A DNA stretch of 64,000 nucleotides. Source: Rhizophagus irregularis (Eukaryota; Glomeromycota; Glomeromycetes; Glomerales; Glomeraceae). Positions 34,174 through 47,139 of this stretch are shown piece by piece (position 1 is the first letter of the stretch; each line of letters opens with the position of its first letter). The translations under genes and the position numbers were made by a program. The notes beneath the pieces are model-generated. The model saw only the letters and a program-made list of their open reading frames with translations. It did not search any database and was not told where the DNA came from. The stretch spans positions 2,960,001 through 3,024,000 of the forward strand of contig NC_089451.1 of NCBI RefSeq assembly GCF_026210795.1. Reading direction: 5' to 3'.

Positions 34174-34181
34174 TATTTATA
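34174..34181 (-). promoter_or_regulatory. TATA box of kinase gene
   Basis: TATAAATA on the minus strand, about 83 bases upstream of the ATG at 34091. Confidence 0.5.
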
Positions 34182-34943
34182 ATGAGTTACTAAAAAAGGC
34201 TACTTTAAATCAAAAGCGGAAATTACTCCGATTATTGTACAATTCAAATGATCATTTGATTTTTTTTTTTTCGGGCCGTATTTTTTCCGATTCATTGATC
34301 TGCATTAACGGTATCACGATTCACGAGACATTTTCCAAAATTTTATAACTTTAAAATTTTTTTTTATTATAGTTTATATTAGTTATTGATGAAAGTAACA
34401 GGCGTTTGTAAAATTAAATCAAATTTAAAATAAAAGTTCCAGAAATAATCTTCCGTTGAATTTCTGAACTAAACCCTAATTAATAAGTAAATTTAGTTGA
34501 TATTTTTATTTTAATTCTTTTATATTTTTGAGCATAGCTAATATTGTTTAAATATGAATATAAAATCGAAATAAAGAATATTCATTATGTTAACATAGTA
34601 TTTTATGAAAGAAAATAAAAAATTATGTAATTAAAAATAAATTACTAAATATGCACAAGCCAAGTATTAAAAATCTTATTATAACTGTATCAGCTGTATC
34701 AAACATCATCATAAACAAATTATGATTGTTACATTCAAGTTTGCGATAATTCTTTCGCTCTTTTATTATTAATACTTTGTACTCTTAATCCCTATAACAA
34801 GATATCTAATGATGTTTCTTCCTTGAATGATATACTTGTCAACACATGAATTATAATAATTATGTCAATAAATTAATTTCAAAAAATAATGGAAATTTGA
34901 TATTAAGTTACTAGAAATTACAAGCAATAAACTTTGATGATCA
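34182..34943. other. Intergenic region
   Basis: A/T-rich; no gene or repeat recognised. Confidence 0.35.
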
Positions 34944-35024
34944 TATGTTATTGTACAGGCGGGGTATGATGTGGCGCTTCGCTCCACATCAGATCATTAT
35001 TAAGCACTCCTGTACAATAACATA
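34944..35024. repeat. 81-bp inverted-repeat mini-element
   Basis: Perfect ends TATGTTATTGTACAGG (34944-34959) and CCTGTACAATAACATA (35009-35024) enclose a second hairpin, GATGTGG and CCACATC around CGCTTCGCT. It begins and ends with TA. It could be a minimal Tc1/mariner-like derivative or a structured terminator-like hairpin; nothing distinguishes these. Confidence 0.5.
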
Positions 35025-35468
35025 CAAATATTTACTGAAATTGAATAATATCTTTAAATAGAACAAAATATAAGTAAGTATAGTTGCTTAATAATTGATT
35101 GTGAACCCAACTACTTGACATTTTATGAGGAAATCAAGAACAATGGAGGCAAATTTTCAAGAAACAAAGTGAAATGGAAATGAAAGTCATATTTTGGTAG
35201 AAAAATTACCAGCAATTGAAAACAAATGAAAAAAAAGATTATTTACATTATATATTTACATTATATAAAAATTGTTTATGTCCTTTATTCCAAGAAGAGG
35301 ATATGTATTAGTCATAGTTTCTTAACAATATTACAAATAATCTAGTAAATATTATTTTAACATATACCGGTATATTTCAAATGATATTATATATAAAAAT
35401 AATTTTTATAAATTTGCATTTGAAAAGTCATTGAATTTTTATCATTAGTTTGCTGACGATAGCGTATG

Positions 35469-37051
35469 CCCTATAAGAAATATGTATACGGAAAGGATAC
35501 GTTTTGTATACATTTTATGTACGTTTCTATAGATTCCGTATACAAATTCCGTATATTTAATAAGCAATTCATTTTTGAACATTTTTTAAAAAACTAATGT
35601 ATACGGAAAAAATCAATCATACGGAATGTATACGGAATTTTTAAACTTAATATTTTTAGAAAATAATTTTACAAAAATCTCGTATCATAACACGAGATCA
35701 CGTGATTGTTTATTGTTTTGTTATGATACGTTTTTTGTTTTTATATAAACCCTTACTTTGATGAGTTTGATCTTCCGATCTTCCTTTCTGTCTTTCCCCT
35801 TCCTTCTCTTTTCTCTCGTCTTATTTTTGTTATTTTTTCTAAATTTTTCTTCTTTTTTCGTCATCTCCCTTTTAAAAAAAATTTTTTTTTCTCGTACCTC
35901 ACTTTAAAAATTTTTTTTTTTCATCACTCTCCTTTAAAAAAAAATTTTTTTTTCGTCACTCCCCTAAAAAAAAAATTTTTTTTTGATTTTATTCTTTTAT
36001 TCCCACTCTTTTTTTTTTTAAAAAAAAATTTTCTTCTTTCTATTTCTATTTCCTCTTTATAAAAAATTTTTTATTTTTCTAACTTTGACGTCCTCCCTTT
36101 AAAAAAAAATTTTTTTTAACTTTCCTAACTTCGTTACTCTCTTTTTAAAAAAATATTTTTTTTTGATTTATTCTTTATTCCCCTTTCTTTTTTATTTATA
36201 TTTATCCCTTTTTTTATTTCATAGGCCAGCAGATTTTTTTTTGTGAGAAGATTCAGTTTCTTTTTTCTTTTTTGTAGATCAGTTTGGGAGTCCTTTCCTT
36301 TTTGTAGGATTGTTCAGGATTTTTTTCTTTTTTTAGGTCATTTCAAATTTTCTTTTTTTTTTTTTTGTAAGTTGGGTTCAGATTCTTTTCTTTTTGTAGG
36401 TTGTTTCAGTTTTGTTGCTTCAGAGTCTTCTTTTTTTGTAGGTCAGTTTTGGATTTATTTTGTTGTTTTGGTTTCTTTTTCATCAGATGCTTCATAATTC
36501 TTTTCATTTATGTAGGTCAGACATTCTGGAGTTCTCTTTCTTTTTTTGTAGGAATGCTGACCTTTGGTGACTTGGACGATTGCAGATACTATATGAAGGG
36601 GGGTTTTGTTTCCAATTAAGTTAGACGTTCTTATGTTTCTTTTCTTTGTTTTTTTTAGGTTGTTTGACTCCAAATGAACCTGAACTTATAGATAATTTTG
36701 GTTGCAATAGGTAGTTTTAATAAGGAGGGAATTTTCATAATGTATTTGTATTTTGTTTATTTTTTATTTTTTATTTAATTTAATAAAGTAAAATTAGATT
36801 TATGTAAATATAATTATAATAAACTGTAATACAAATAGTAAATTCAGTGACAAAATCGTATAAATTTCGTGATAAAATCAGTGATCAAATCATGTAAATT
36901 CCATATGAATTCCGTGCAAATTCCGTATCCAAACCATATTTTTAGTGATACGGAATTGTGCATTTTTCCGTATCCTATTATGATACGTTATTTCTAAGGA
37001 AAAAAATCGTATAAAAACTTTATAAAAAACGTATCCAATTTTTTTATAGGG
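35469..37051 (+). mobile_element. CCCTATAA-ended non-autonomous element, copy 1
   Basis: The 1583-bp sequence starts CCCTATAAGAAATATG and ends ATTTTTTTATAGGG, with ATG on both sides as a possible 3-bp duplication. Subterminal parts hold many GTATACGGA, GGATACG and GTATCC words in both orientations. The middle is pyrimidine-rich. First come several CACTCTCCTTTAAAAAAAAA-type units (35860-36160), then degenerate TTTTTGTAGGTCAGTTT units (36220-36560). There is no transposase, and short frames in the T-rich part are accidental. An inverted copy is at 44830-46254. Confidence 0.75.
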
Positions 37052-38862
37052 ATGTACTATGACGTATTTTAGTAATCGCCACAGTCACATGAGGAACCAT
37101 AAATATATTAAATAAATTTTCTAATATTTCGGAACGTTGTCATTTGTCAATATTAAAAATAGTCATAAACCGAAAAAGAAAATTCATCCTATGAAATATT
37201 CGTCTAGAAATCAATTTTTGTTCCAATTTATGATGAAGATGGGCTAATTCACGTGATGACTAAAAGATATAATTCTGTTTTTTATACAGTTTAAGGCACT
37301 TTAAGTATAAATAATAATTTATTCACAATTATGTATCGTGGATTGTGGATTATGTAGATAAAAACCAGAAATTTTTCTAGAAAAATACGTGTGCAACAAA
37401 CGTGTTATCTGATTTGTACGGTATCTCTTTCATATATATAAACTAAGGTGGCGTCAGGAATCAAGTTGGCACGCCCTTTAATATTTTTTCAGTTAATATG
37501 TTGTTTATTGTGAGTTGTGTATTTATGTTTATGTTTGTAATAATGTAGAATATATTAAGAAAAAGATTCTGTTTATAGATTTTTTTGCTTTATTATCAAT
37601 TCTCTCATCCGCTTTTAAGTATCTACATTTTATATTAAATTTGTCAGCAACATTTCCCTTTCCAACAAATTCATTAACATTAAGTTTGATACTTTTAAAT
37701 AAATTATCATCATCTTGTACTTGTCTTATAACGTAACCAATGAGAAAAACAGAGATTGAACTAATCGTCAAATGTGCTGACATCCACATCATATTTAAAT
37801 TTTAAAATATTACAGTATCTGGTATGGTAATTATTGATCCTACCAATAAATGTATCTAGAAAATATAATATGTAATTCAACGAATAACGGTTGTACTGCG
37901 TCAATTCTCATTTTTAATTTTTGTCATTATTTATATTGTTTCTTTTAGGTGTTTTGAAAAAATAAAAAAGTTTTTATTGTTATTTTTTTTTGAATTAAAG
38001 CTTATCATTTTTAATAAAATATGAATTTATGATAAAAAAAAACTCCTCGTATATACAGTGTACAAAAAAAAATATATTTATGTACTTGTACATAAAAAAA
38101 AATTAAAAATTAACCTATGGTGGAACCGTGGAAGTAATGTAGAAAAGACTGAGCCTATTTTCGTTAAAAATGAAACATTTTTTTTTTTTAACCTTGTTCT
38201 ATTTTATTAATAAATATTTCTACTGCGGGTTCATAGGATCCATAAAAAAGTGACCTAAACATAATTGGAAAATATAAGCACACACCATACGAACCAGGTT
38301 TTTCTTCGGGTTTTTTATTAAAAAAAGAATTTTTTTTTTTCAAGTAAAAAGAAAATGAAAAACATGCAAGTGAACAATAATAACGTGGCTATGTCGATTA
38401 AACAAATCTTTTTTACCGAAATAATTTAAAAAGGATAAAACGGTAAAACAACAATGACTCTTTATCTTAATAAAAAAAAACAATAATATATTACTATATA
38501 GTATCCATCTATACTGAAACAAATAATGAAAAAAAAGAGATTCTAGGTATTAAAATAATAAGTTTATACAATAGGTGTATGTCATTTAAAAATAAAAAAG
38601 TGTCATTTAAAATAAAAAAACTTTTTCGTAAATCAATATTTAAAAATATTTTTTAATTTTCATATGATTGTTTTGAATTTTGATATTTTGATGATAAAGG
38701 ATTGGTTACACTTTACACTTTGTGTATTCCTATTCTATTTTGCACAACTTACTTCGCCGCGGCTATTTACATGAGTCATTTTTATTCATGAGAGTAGTAC
38801 AAGGAATTTTCATTATAAATAATAATGAAAAGTATATAATATGATAAAAAAAATTAAAAATA
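37052..38862. other. Intergenic region
   Basis: A/T-rich. Apart from the short frame at 37529-37792, nothing is supported. Confidence 0.35.
37529..37792 (-). CDS. Small hypothetical frame, uncertain
   Basis: An 87-codon frame starting MMWMSAHL, with a hydrophobic stretch (ISSISVFLIGYVI) followed by a charged, non-repetitive part (LNVNEFVGKGNVADKFNIK). The sequence complexity is higher than in surrounding accidental frames, so it may be an exon or relic. No family is recognised and no splice context is clear. Confidence 0.25.
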   Translation of the reverse strand: MMWMSAHLTISSISVFLIGYVIRQVQDDDNLFKSIKLNVNEFVGKGNVADKFNIKCRYLKADERIDNKAKKSINRIFFLIYSTLLQT

Positions 38863-39089
38863 TGTATATATATGTCTAAGGTTTTCCAAATATATTTATT
38901 TGTCGGGATTCTTTGTGAGTCTAGATGAAATCTGGTATATATGCCTGAGTAAGCGTGGATGAGCGTTCTGATAATAGCCTAGTAATTCAATATCTCATTT
39001 ATCTGAGTGATCATAGGATAACCTTTTATTTCTATTTATAGATCATTATTGATTATTTAATTATCTCTTATTATCATCAAGACCAGGTA
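38863..39089 (-). repeat. Inverted copy of the 23.7-kb dispersed repeat
   Basis: Reverse complement of the first two thirds of the unit at 23687-24038, from the ACCTGGTCTTGATGATAATA end to CCTTAGACATATATA. Together with the adjacent F-box relic it forms a duplicated block inverted relative to 23035-24038. Confidence 0.75.
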
Positions 39090-39329
39090 GAAACCCAGAA
39101 AATTGAAGAAGTTCCAAAAATATTTTTTATTAATAATATCTTTAATTAAATTTTTATTTTTTAAAATTTGTTAACTTTATTATTAAATAAAGAATTATAA
39201 TATCATATTAATACTTACAAAATTATTAATTTTTTTTTTAAATCAATACAACATGTAACTTAAAAAATTAGTTAAATAAAGAAATAAAATATTATATTAA
39301 TATTTACAAAATTATTATTAAATATATCA

Positions 39330-39680
39330 TTGACCGATCATGTTGATAGAAAGATAATTAAGATTTTTTTCAATTAAACTAAACGCTAGATAAATAATTT
39401 GATTTTCAAATTCATAAAAATCAAAAAAAAATTACAATATTTTATAAGAAATTGTTGATTTAATAATAGATTATTATAACCAAATGAAATTCACCAGATT
39501 TTTGAATAAAAATTTTAATTCAAATGGTTTAGTCAAATTAATAATTTTATTGAGTAAAATAATTATCAAAAGAATAAACAAATAAATGAAATGAACAGAT
39601 TCTAATACATTTAATTGTTCAAATATTTTTCCTAAGTTGATCATAAATTTAAGATTGACGTAATGTAAAATAATAATCAT
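39330..39680 (-). pseudogene. F-box/LRR protein relic (copy B)
   Basis: The minus strand reads GKIFEQLNVLESVHF, matching KNIFEQLNVLESIHF of the intact gene, then LTKPFELKFLF matching LAKPFKLKSLF. Many stops follow. It aligns with copy A at 23035-23460 in inverted orientation. Confidence 0.65.
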
Positions 39681-39689
39681 AATTATTTT

Positions 39690-42012
39690 TTCACAATTCC
39701 TTAATTAATCCGAATTTCATTCTACACTCAAACGTCAAATCATTAATATAAATAGCTACATTATTGTAAATATAATTTATATATCACTATATTAAATTCC
39801 TAATTATAAACAAAAACTCTTTAATTTAATAAGTATTACATTATAATACTAAAATTTTCCATTTAAACAAACTAATTGGTCCCGGTGTGAAGCAACGAGT
39901 GACTGTTAGTCGGTAATTAATAAATTTCAAATTAATTAAATTGCTAAATCTCATCAGTAACTTTGTGTAGAATGCTAACTAGTGATGGGTATAAAATACA
40001 TAGTAAAAGACTAACTAAAGTAAGTTAACGAGCACGCACCCATAAGGGGTTCACTCTTTGTGTAGAAAAAGAAAAAAAGAAAGAAAACTAGCTATCATTA
40101 CTTATCAAATGTTTTTATAAAAAAAAAAAATCTTTTTTTTTTAGGTGAATAAGGATGAGTAAAAATGATGAGTAATAATAATTAATATTTTTACCTTTTA
40201 ATCTTAAACGTCATTTTTTATTTACTGTATAAACCCTTTATGGAAAATTATGGATAACGTGAAGTTTCACTTATTGTAACTTCCGGAGTCCGGACTTGCT
40301 TATCAAACATAATAATAATTAATTTTGGAAAATAAAATATTTTTTTAGAATAATATTTTTCTTAATATTAAAGAGAAACAAAGAATTATCGTTTATAAGT
40401 TTTAACGATGAATTATGTAACTGGATTTATTTATTGACTGTATTTTTTTCATATGATTGGCTATTCTTAAAATATTACATTAAATGAATTATAAATTTTT
40501 GGATGTAAAAGAATAAAGATTTTTTATAATCCTTTATCATAATCAACTTCCTTGATTTGTATTTTAGTCATTTTAGCCCTCGGCTAGTCGGCTTAAAAAA
40601 TAAAGAAATCAAGTTTCTTGGAACTCAAAACGTACTACAAAGTTTTACACATGTAAGGATTATGCATGCATTATAACTTTATTTGACTAAGCTTGACATA
40701 TTTAGAGAAGGATATTCAAAAATTTTAGCCTATTATAGAACGCATCAATAACAAAAACCGACATGTCGGGTATTGCATGCACGACGCGAAGAAAAAAAAA
40801 AGAATTCTGTAAATATCATTTCTCGAAAATTTTTTCACGCGGAATATCTTTTCCTTATTATAAATTAAGTATTGTTAGGTAATTACATGCAATTTACATC
40901 AGTCGTCGAATGATAATAAATTATTATATGTCATACGTCTCATACGTCATGTCCATCCACCAATAATAAAAAATTTTGATTACATAATAAATTGTAATCA
41001 CGTGAACTGCTTATTTTATTAAATCATCTGCCTTGAAGGAACCATAGTTTAGATTTTTTTATTTTCTTTTCTACTTTACTGTACTTTTATATTCTCTGTA
41101 ACTTATCTTTCTGGCCAGAGTTAATAAAAAAACCTTGTTAATGCTTATTTGTTAATGCTTATTTGTAAATGCTTATTTGTAAATGCTTATTGGTTAAGAG
41201 TGTACATAACTTATATAATTTTTTTAATCGTTAAATAACATATTGTTATATGTCAGTTCTTTGTATGCTTAAAATTAAGCGGCAAATTAAATGTAAGCAG
41301 AAGGATTAATAGGGTCGGAAATTAACAGGATCGGCGTCAATCTTATATTCAATGTAAATCCAACGTAAAATCCGATCAAATGCGAATATGGTATAGCTCT
41401 CCAAATAGCCTATACGATCAGTCGCAAATAAAGGATTAAGCTAAACAAATATAGACAATGAATAAAAAAAATGTATAAGAAATAGTAACACGAAAATAAA
41501 GTGTATATAAAAAAATAAACTTTATTAGAGGTTTATAAAGACTGTTCGTTAATTTTTATTATATTCTAATTGCAGTTATTCTTTTCTAAAGCGCATTTAC
41601 GCTGTCTTTTTATAACAAATTTTTATAAAAGAAAAATATCTAATATATCGAACAAATCCGATAAATGCTATATATTTGATAAATGCTATATATTTGATAA
41701 ATTCGATAAATGCTACATATTCCACATATCGAACATGTCGAACATATTCGACATTTGCGACATTGATCAACATCACGGGTCCGGTTATATCATGTGATTG
41801 CTGCGCGACTTTTTACTGCGTAACAATATAATATAATGTAATTTTTTTTTGTTTTACACGTTGTAATTCGATAAAAATTTTCTACCTTTTTACGTAAAAT
41901 CTTAAAATAATAAAAACTTAATACATAAAATAATATATATATAAAAGCCATTCGAAAGAAATTTTTTTTTTTAAAAAAAAAGGAAATTTACATAAATTTA
42001 CATAAATTTACA
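39690..42012. other. Intergenic region
   Basis: No supported gene. ATGCTTATTTGT(A/T) is repeated in tandem at 41140-41190, and ATAAATGCTATATATTTGAT is repeated near 41660-41700, followed by CGAACATGTCGAACATATTC words. The T(n)A(n) palindrome just below the HMG gene is near 41965. Confidence 0.4.
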
Positions 42013-42585
42013 TCAAAATAAATACTCACTCCAATCAAAATCGAATTTATTAAAAAATTCACTAAGAATATCGCTTGAAGAATCTGATTCACTTTCTGAA
42101 TTATAAAAAAAATAAATGGATTCAATTAAATCAATTGGTGCAGGAGCTGCAGGTGCTAAAGTTGGTATTACTTTATTGAATGTTTCTCTGTATGAAGGAG
42201 GCCATTCAGTAATTGGAGACGGTTGTTGTTGAACTTTTGGTTTTGGATCATAATTTAAAGGTGTAAGAATATTACTAAAGGAAAGTGAATTACGAGGTAT
42301 TCTTTGACGTCTTTTGTCTAATTCTTGGTCAATATCTTTGGCGATTTTTCTGTAGTGTTTTTTAACCCTACTTGGTTCACTATTCCAATGGTCTGATGCC
42401 AATTTCGAAACTTGAGTCATTGGAAATCGGCAATTTAATTGCAAGAGATGTTTGGTGTATATTTTTCGATATACGAAGAATGCATTTGGCCCTCGACTAT
42501 TATTTCGCAAATCATCGATATGAATAAAATCTTCTATTTTATATCTTGGAGGGAATGATGGTCGAAAGACATCACTTGAAGTCAT
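42013..42585 (-). CDS. MATA-HMG box protein
   Basis: 190 residues, single exon. The HMG box runs from about residue 30 to 95: GPNAFFVYRKIYTKHLL, then ASDHWNSEPSRVKKHYRKIA, the spacing and the conserved W and K/Y residues of MATA-type HMG boxes. The C-terminal half is Pro-rich and then acidic (SESESDSSSDILSEF), like a transactivation tail. Known of the family: sequence-specific DNA-binding proteins that include fungal mating-type regulators. In arbuscular mycorrhizal fungi the family is greatly expanded, and most members are not proven mating-type genes. The gene sits between inverted copies of the CCCTATAA element. No homeodomain partner is present here. Confidence 0.85.
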   Translation of the reverse strand: MTSSDVFRPSFPPRYKIEDFIHIDDLRNNSRGPNAFFVYRKIYTKHLLQLNCRFPMTQVSKLASDHWNSEPSRVKKHYRKIAKDIDQELDKRRQRIPRNSLSFSNILTPLNYDPKPKVQQQPSPITEWPPSYRETFNKVIPTLAPAAPAPIDLIESIYFFYNSESESDSSSDILSEFFNKFDFDWSEYLF

Positions 42586-44829
42586 AATTCTTTTCTTAAT
42601 TTTTTTTTTTTTTTAAAGAAAAATAAAATAAATAAAATATAATTTTATTTTTGCAAGAAAACAATGAGAGTAGATAAACAATTATATATTTTTTTTTAAA
42701 AAAAATAAACTGTTAGGAGCGAATTGAAAGGAAAAATATTCTCTTCTTTTTTATAACTAATTTTCATGTGTTGTTTGTGCTCAGATTTTCGTCATCAGAA
42801 AAAAAAAATTACAAAATAACAATGTTGATTTTTTTCTAGTTTTCCAAAAACGTTCATTTACGGTTATTCACGGACAATCATGAAACAAAATCGTAAAAAA
42901 AAAATTTTGGGAAGTATAACAATAAAAACGCGCAATATTGCAACATTCCAATTTCTAGAAAACAAAAGAAAAAAAAAGTGGAACATAACACAAAAAATAT
43001 AAATAAAGAAAATGGAGATCAATCATGAAAAATTTATATTTCATGTTATTTCTATGAATGTATCATATTCACGGGATTTATAGTTAAAAATTATCTAAAT
43101 TATTAGCGTATATGTTTCATATTCACGGGTTCACGGAGTTTTGCGGAAATAAAATTATATATATATATATATCAGGGATAGAACACATTATTTTATTTTT
43201 TTTTTTTGCAAGACAACCCAAACTCCGATATAATGATATTTTGGATCTATATGAAAGAAATTCTTCGGAAAATATCGGCGTATCAAAATTATGTCGACAT
43301 TTATATATTCTCTTAATATAGTGGGAGAGTAATTATATATCAATATCAGTATATATCTAGATATCATGATTATACAACAACATAACAGTAACGTCTTTGT
43401 CTAATTTATTTAATAAGATTTATAGCTATATAAAAATTGGCATCAATACGATTCGAAGAGGAAAACCTTTGAAAGACAACCAATAACCAATGGATAAATA
43501 AGCTGCGGCTCCATAGTGATCTTTCCTATATCGTTATTACCTATTAATAAATATGCATAATTACGTTATCACGTGAACGCGAATAAACCTGCTGATACGG
43601 ACCACATGGTTAGTACAAAAACCGCCTAATGACATCACTGTTTCAGATCGATTTGTAATCAATTTACTGTTGTAACACCAACAATTAATTAAAAAATTCT
43701 ACTCCACGTGATCGGTGTTCGGTGACATTTAAGGGTATGTGAAAAAAATAATTTCGAGGGAACTGTCCTCAGTATACATAAGTAGTGAAAACGATGCCGG
43801 TGATGAAATTTTTAGGTCACGTCACTCACGGGAAGAAAATTACTGGGAAAAGTGGTTTATTAATCATGCGCATCATGTGATCATTTAAAAATATAAAATT
43901 TTTAATTGTGATGCTTATGATCGAAAAAAAGTATTTATTGAGGGTAATTTTTTTTTAAATATAACACAAGTAAGTGATGCAATCAAATGTTAAAAAGCAT
44001 GTGAATTAAGCGATTTAAGAAAAAAAGTTGAGAAAATGTATAAAATTATAAAAAACGAGTAACTAAAAAAAATTATTAATAATAATAAAACGCAAATAAA
44101 ATTGACTTACGCTATTCAATGAATTACAAAATATAAATAAAAAATCATAGAATCATTTTTACTCATTTAAAGTTTATTTTTTTGGTTATTAACTTCGAAA
44201 TTTTGAATTTTTCTTAAGAAGAAAAGAAAAAACAAGGGATGAAATTTTTAGGGGGGACGAAATATTTACTTTTAGTGTAATTTGTAATTTTAATTGATTA
44301 ATTAATGATTCGTAATACAATAAGTAATCAACATAAAAATCTGAAAAAGTTTGAACTTAAAAATATTCGCATTTTCGAATAGATCTTCGAAATATCACAT
44401 TTTGTGATGAAAAAAAAAAAACGCAGACAATCACTAAAATTAGACATAATGCAAATGCACAGCCACTTTAAGAGAGGTTTAATAAACGACCATGAAATTT
44501 TTTGATTGATTTTTTAATATTCTTTCACATGGAGAATCGATTCCTAATCTATAAATAGAAGGTAAATCTTTCCCTAATTTAATTAATTTAATTACCAAAT
44601 AACAACCTTCGGAGTTTCAAATTATAAATTTATTTAACCTGAAAAGAATTTATGAGATTTTTTTGTTTACAAAATTAAAGATAAAGAAGATAATTGTTTT
44701 TTATTGGTTTTCATAATTGATAATATTAAAGTTTTAAATTGGATATTTAAACGGGAATGTTTGGTTTTGAATTTTTTTTTTTCTTATTATCACATAACGG
44801 AAATTTATATATTTGTATATTGATATGCA
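42586..44829. other. Intergenic region upstream of HMG gene
   Basis: A/T-rich with a T(n)A(n) palindrome near 42690, a short AT microsatellite at 43157-43173, and CACGTG at about 43570 and 43706. No gene supported. Confidence 0.4.
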
Positions 44830-46254
44830 CCCTATAAAAAAATTGGATACGTTTTTTATAAAGTTTTTATACGATTTTTTTCCTTAGAAATAACGTATCA
44901 TAATAGGATACGGAAAAATGCACAATTCCGTATCACTAAAAATATGGTTTGGATACGGAATTTGCACGGGATTCATAGGTAATTTACATGATTTGATCAC
45001 TGATTTTATCACGAAATTTATACGATTTGGTCACTGAATTTACTATTTGTATTACAGTTTACTATAATTGTATTTTCATAAATCTAATTTTACTTTATTA
45101 ATTAAATAACAAACAAAAATAAACAAAATACAAATACATTATAAAAATTCACTCCTTATTAAAACCACCTATTGTAACCAAAATTATCTATAAGTTCAGG
45201 TTCATTTGGAGTCAAACAACCTAAAAAAACAAAAAGAAAGAAACATAAGAACGTCTAACTTTAATTGGAAACAAAACCCCCCTCATATAGTATCTGCAAT
45301 CGTCCAAGTCACCAAAGGTTAGCATTCCTACAAAAAAAGAAAGAGAACTCCAGAATGTCTGACCTACATAAAAGAAAAGAATTATGAAGCATCTAATGAA
45401 AAAGAAACCAAAACAACAACAACAAATAAATCCAAAACTGACCTACAAAAAAAGAAGACTCTGAAGCAACAAAACTGAAACAATCTACAAAAAGAAAAGA
45501 ATCTGAACCTAATTTACAAAAAAAAAAAGAAAATTTGAGCTGACCTAAAAAAGAAAAAATCCTGAACCATCCTACAAAAAGGAAAGGACTCCCAAACTGA
45601 TCTACAAAAAAGAAAAAAGAAAACTGAATCTTCTCACAAAAAAAAATCTGCTGGCCTATGAAATAATAAAAAGTGATAAATATAAATAAAAAAGAAAGGG
45701 GAATAAAGAATAAATCAAAAAAAATAATTTTTTAAAAGAGGGGTAACGAAGTTAGAAAAGTTAAAAAAATTTTTTTTAAAGGAGGGTGACGAAAAAAAAA
45801 CTTTTTTAAAGTGAGGTACGAAAAAAAAAAATTTTTTAAAGTGAGATACGAAAAAAAAAATTTTTTTTTTAAAAGGGGGGGTGACGAAGAAAGAAGAAAA
45901 TTTTAGAAAAAATAACAAAAATAAGAAAAGAGAAAAGGAAAGACAGAAAGGAAGATCGGAAGATCAAACTCGTTTATATAAAAAACAAAAAACGTATCAT
46001 AACAAATCAATTAACAATCACGTGATCTCGTGTTATGATACGGGATTTTTGTAAAATTATTTTCTAAAAATATTAAGTTTAAAAATTCCGTATACATTCC
46101 GTATGATTGATTTTTTCCGTATACATTAGTTTTTTAAAAAATGTTCAAAAATGAATTGCTTATTAAATATACGGAATTTGTATACGGAATCTATAGAAAC
46201 GTACATAAAATGTATACAAAACGTATCCTTTCCGTATACATATTTCTTATAGGG
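44830..46254 (-). mobile_element. CCCTATAA-ended element, inverted copy 2
   Basis: Reverse complement of 35469-37051 over most of its length, with internal deletions in the pyrimidine-rich units (1425 against 1583 bp). Both ends are kept (CCCTATAAAAAAATTGG and TTCTTATAGGG). The flanks are GCA on the left and ATG on the right, so no clean target duplication is visible. Confidence 0.75.
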
Positions 46255-46566
46255 ATGAATTTGCCAGTGTACTAAAACAATACATATTATTCTGTATGAA
46301 ATTTATGTATAATTGTACATTGATATGAGTTGGTAAATGTACTAAAACAATGCATAGATTTTTGATTAAGTTATAATTATCGATTTATGATAAGGAACTA
46401 GATCTATTTTTTTAGACATTAGAGAAACTACATCACCACTATATATAAATTTATCACGTTACCACCATGAGATGTCACACTCCTCCATTTTGCGTCTTTA
46501 TTATTTATTCTAGTCGGCAAAATCCTATTTGTCGCCCTTTTATGTTACACTGGTTACATTGGTGAC

Positions 46567-47130
46567 TAGGGTGAGACGTCGCCTAATTAATCAAATCTAT
46601 GTCAGCAACATTGATTATTTTACTATTAGCTGTAACCTGTTGCGTTGCAACAGATAGAATTAAAAGAGTTTAAATCAATATAACAATAAAACATTTAAAT
46701 AAGATAAAAATTCATAAAAAAAATATGTATAAAAATAAATGAAAAATTTCAGAAAAAACAATATGTTTGCTTTTTTTTCACGATCATTATCTTCAATATT
46801 ACAATTGACACATTTTAAAATATTTCACCGCATGATGAAAACATGGCTTTGCCTTCAAATTTTTATGACAAGTCTATAGATGGTTTAAGAAATATATCAA
46901 ATCATTTTTAAAACCTTTGTAAAAAAAAAAAACGTAATTACTTTGAGATGGTTCTTAAGAACAGTTTTCAACCAAAAGAAAGTTGAAAAATGTACACAAT
47001 ATTCGAGTTTTATTTCATAATAAATTATTATAAAAAGATTATTTAATAAATTTTATAGTTTTACATAGTATATGGTAATATATCAATGTTGCTGACATAG
47101 TTTTGATTAATTAGGCGACGTCTCACCCTA
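46567..47130. mobile_element. MITE with 9-bp target duplication ATTGGTGAC
   Basis: The 564-bp element starts TAGGGTGAGACGTCGCCTAA and ends with the inverse. The inverted arms continue nearly perfectly for about 45 bases (to ATGTCAGCAACATTGAT). ATTGGTGAC flanks both sides (46558-46566 and 47131-47139). A 9-bp duplication favours a Mutator-like mobiliser. No ORF. Confidence 0.85.
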
Positions 47131-47139
47131 ATTGGTGAC

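Noticed and set aside
34944-35024. Rho-independent-style terminator
   Set aside because: It is a strong hairpin, but bacterial termination does not apply here, and its TA-flanked inverted ends fit a tiny mobile element better.
36243-36673. Small proteins inside the CCCTATAA element
   Set aside because: They are readings of degenerate TTTTTGTAGGTCAG units, and the inverted copy does not keep the frames.
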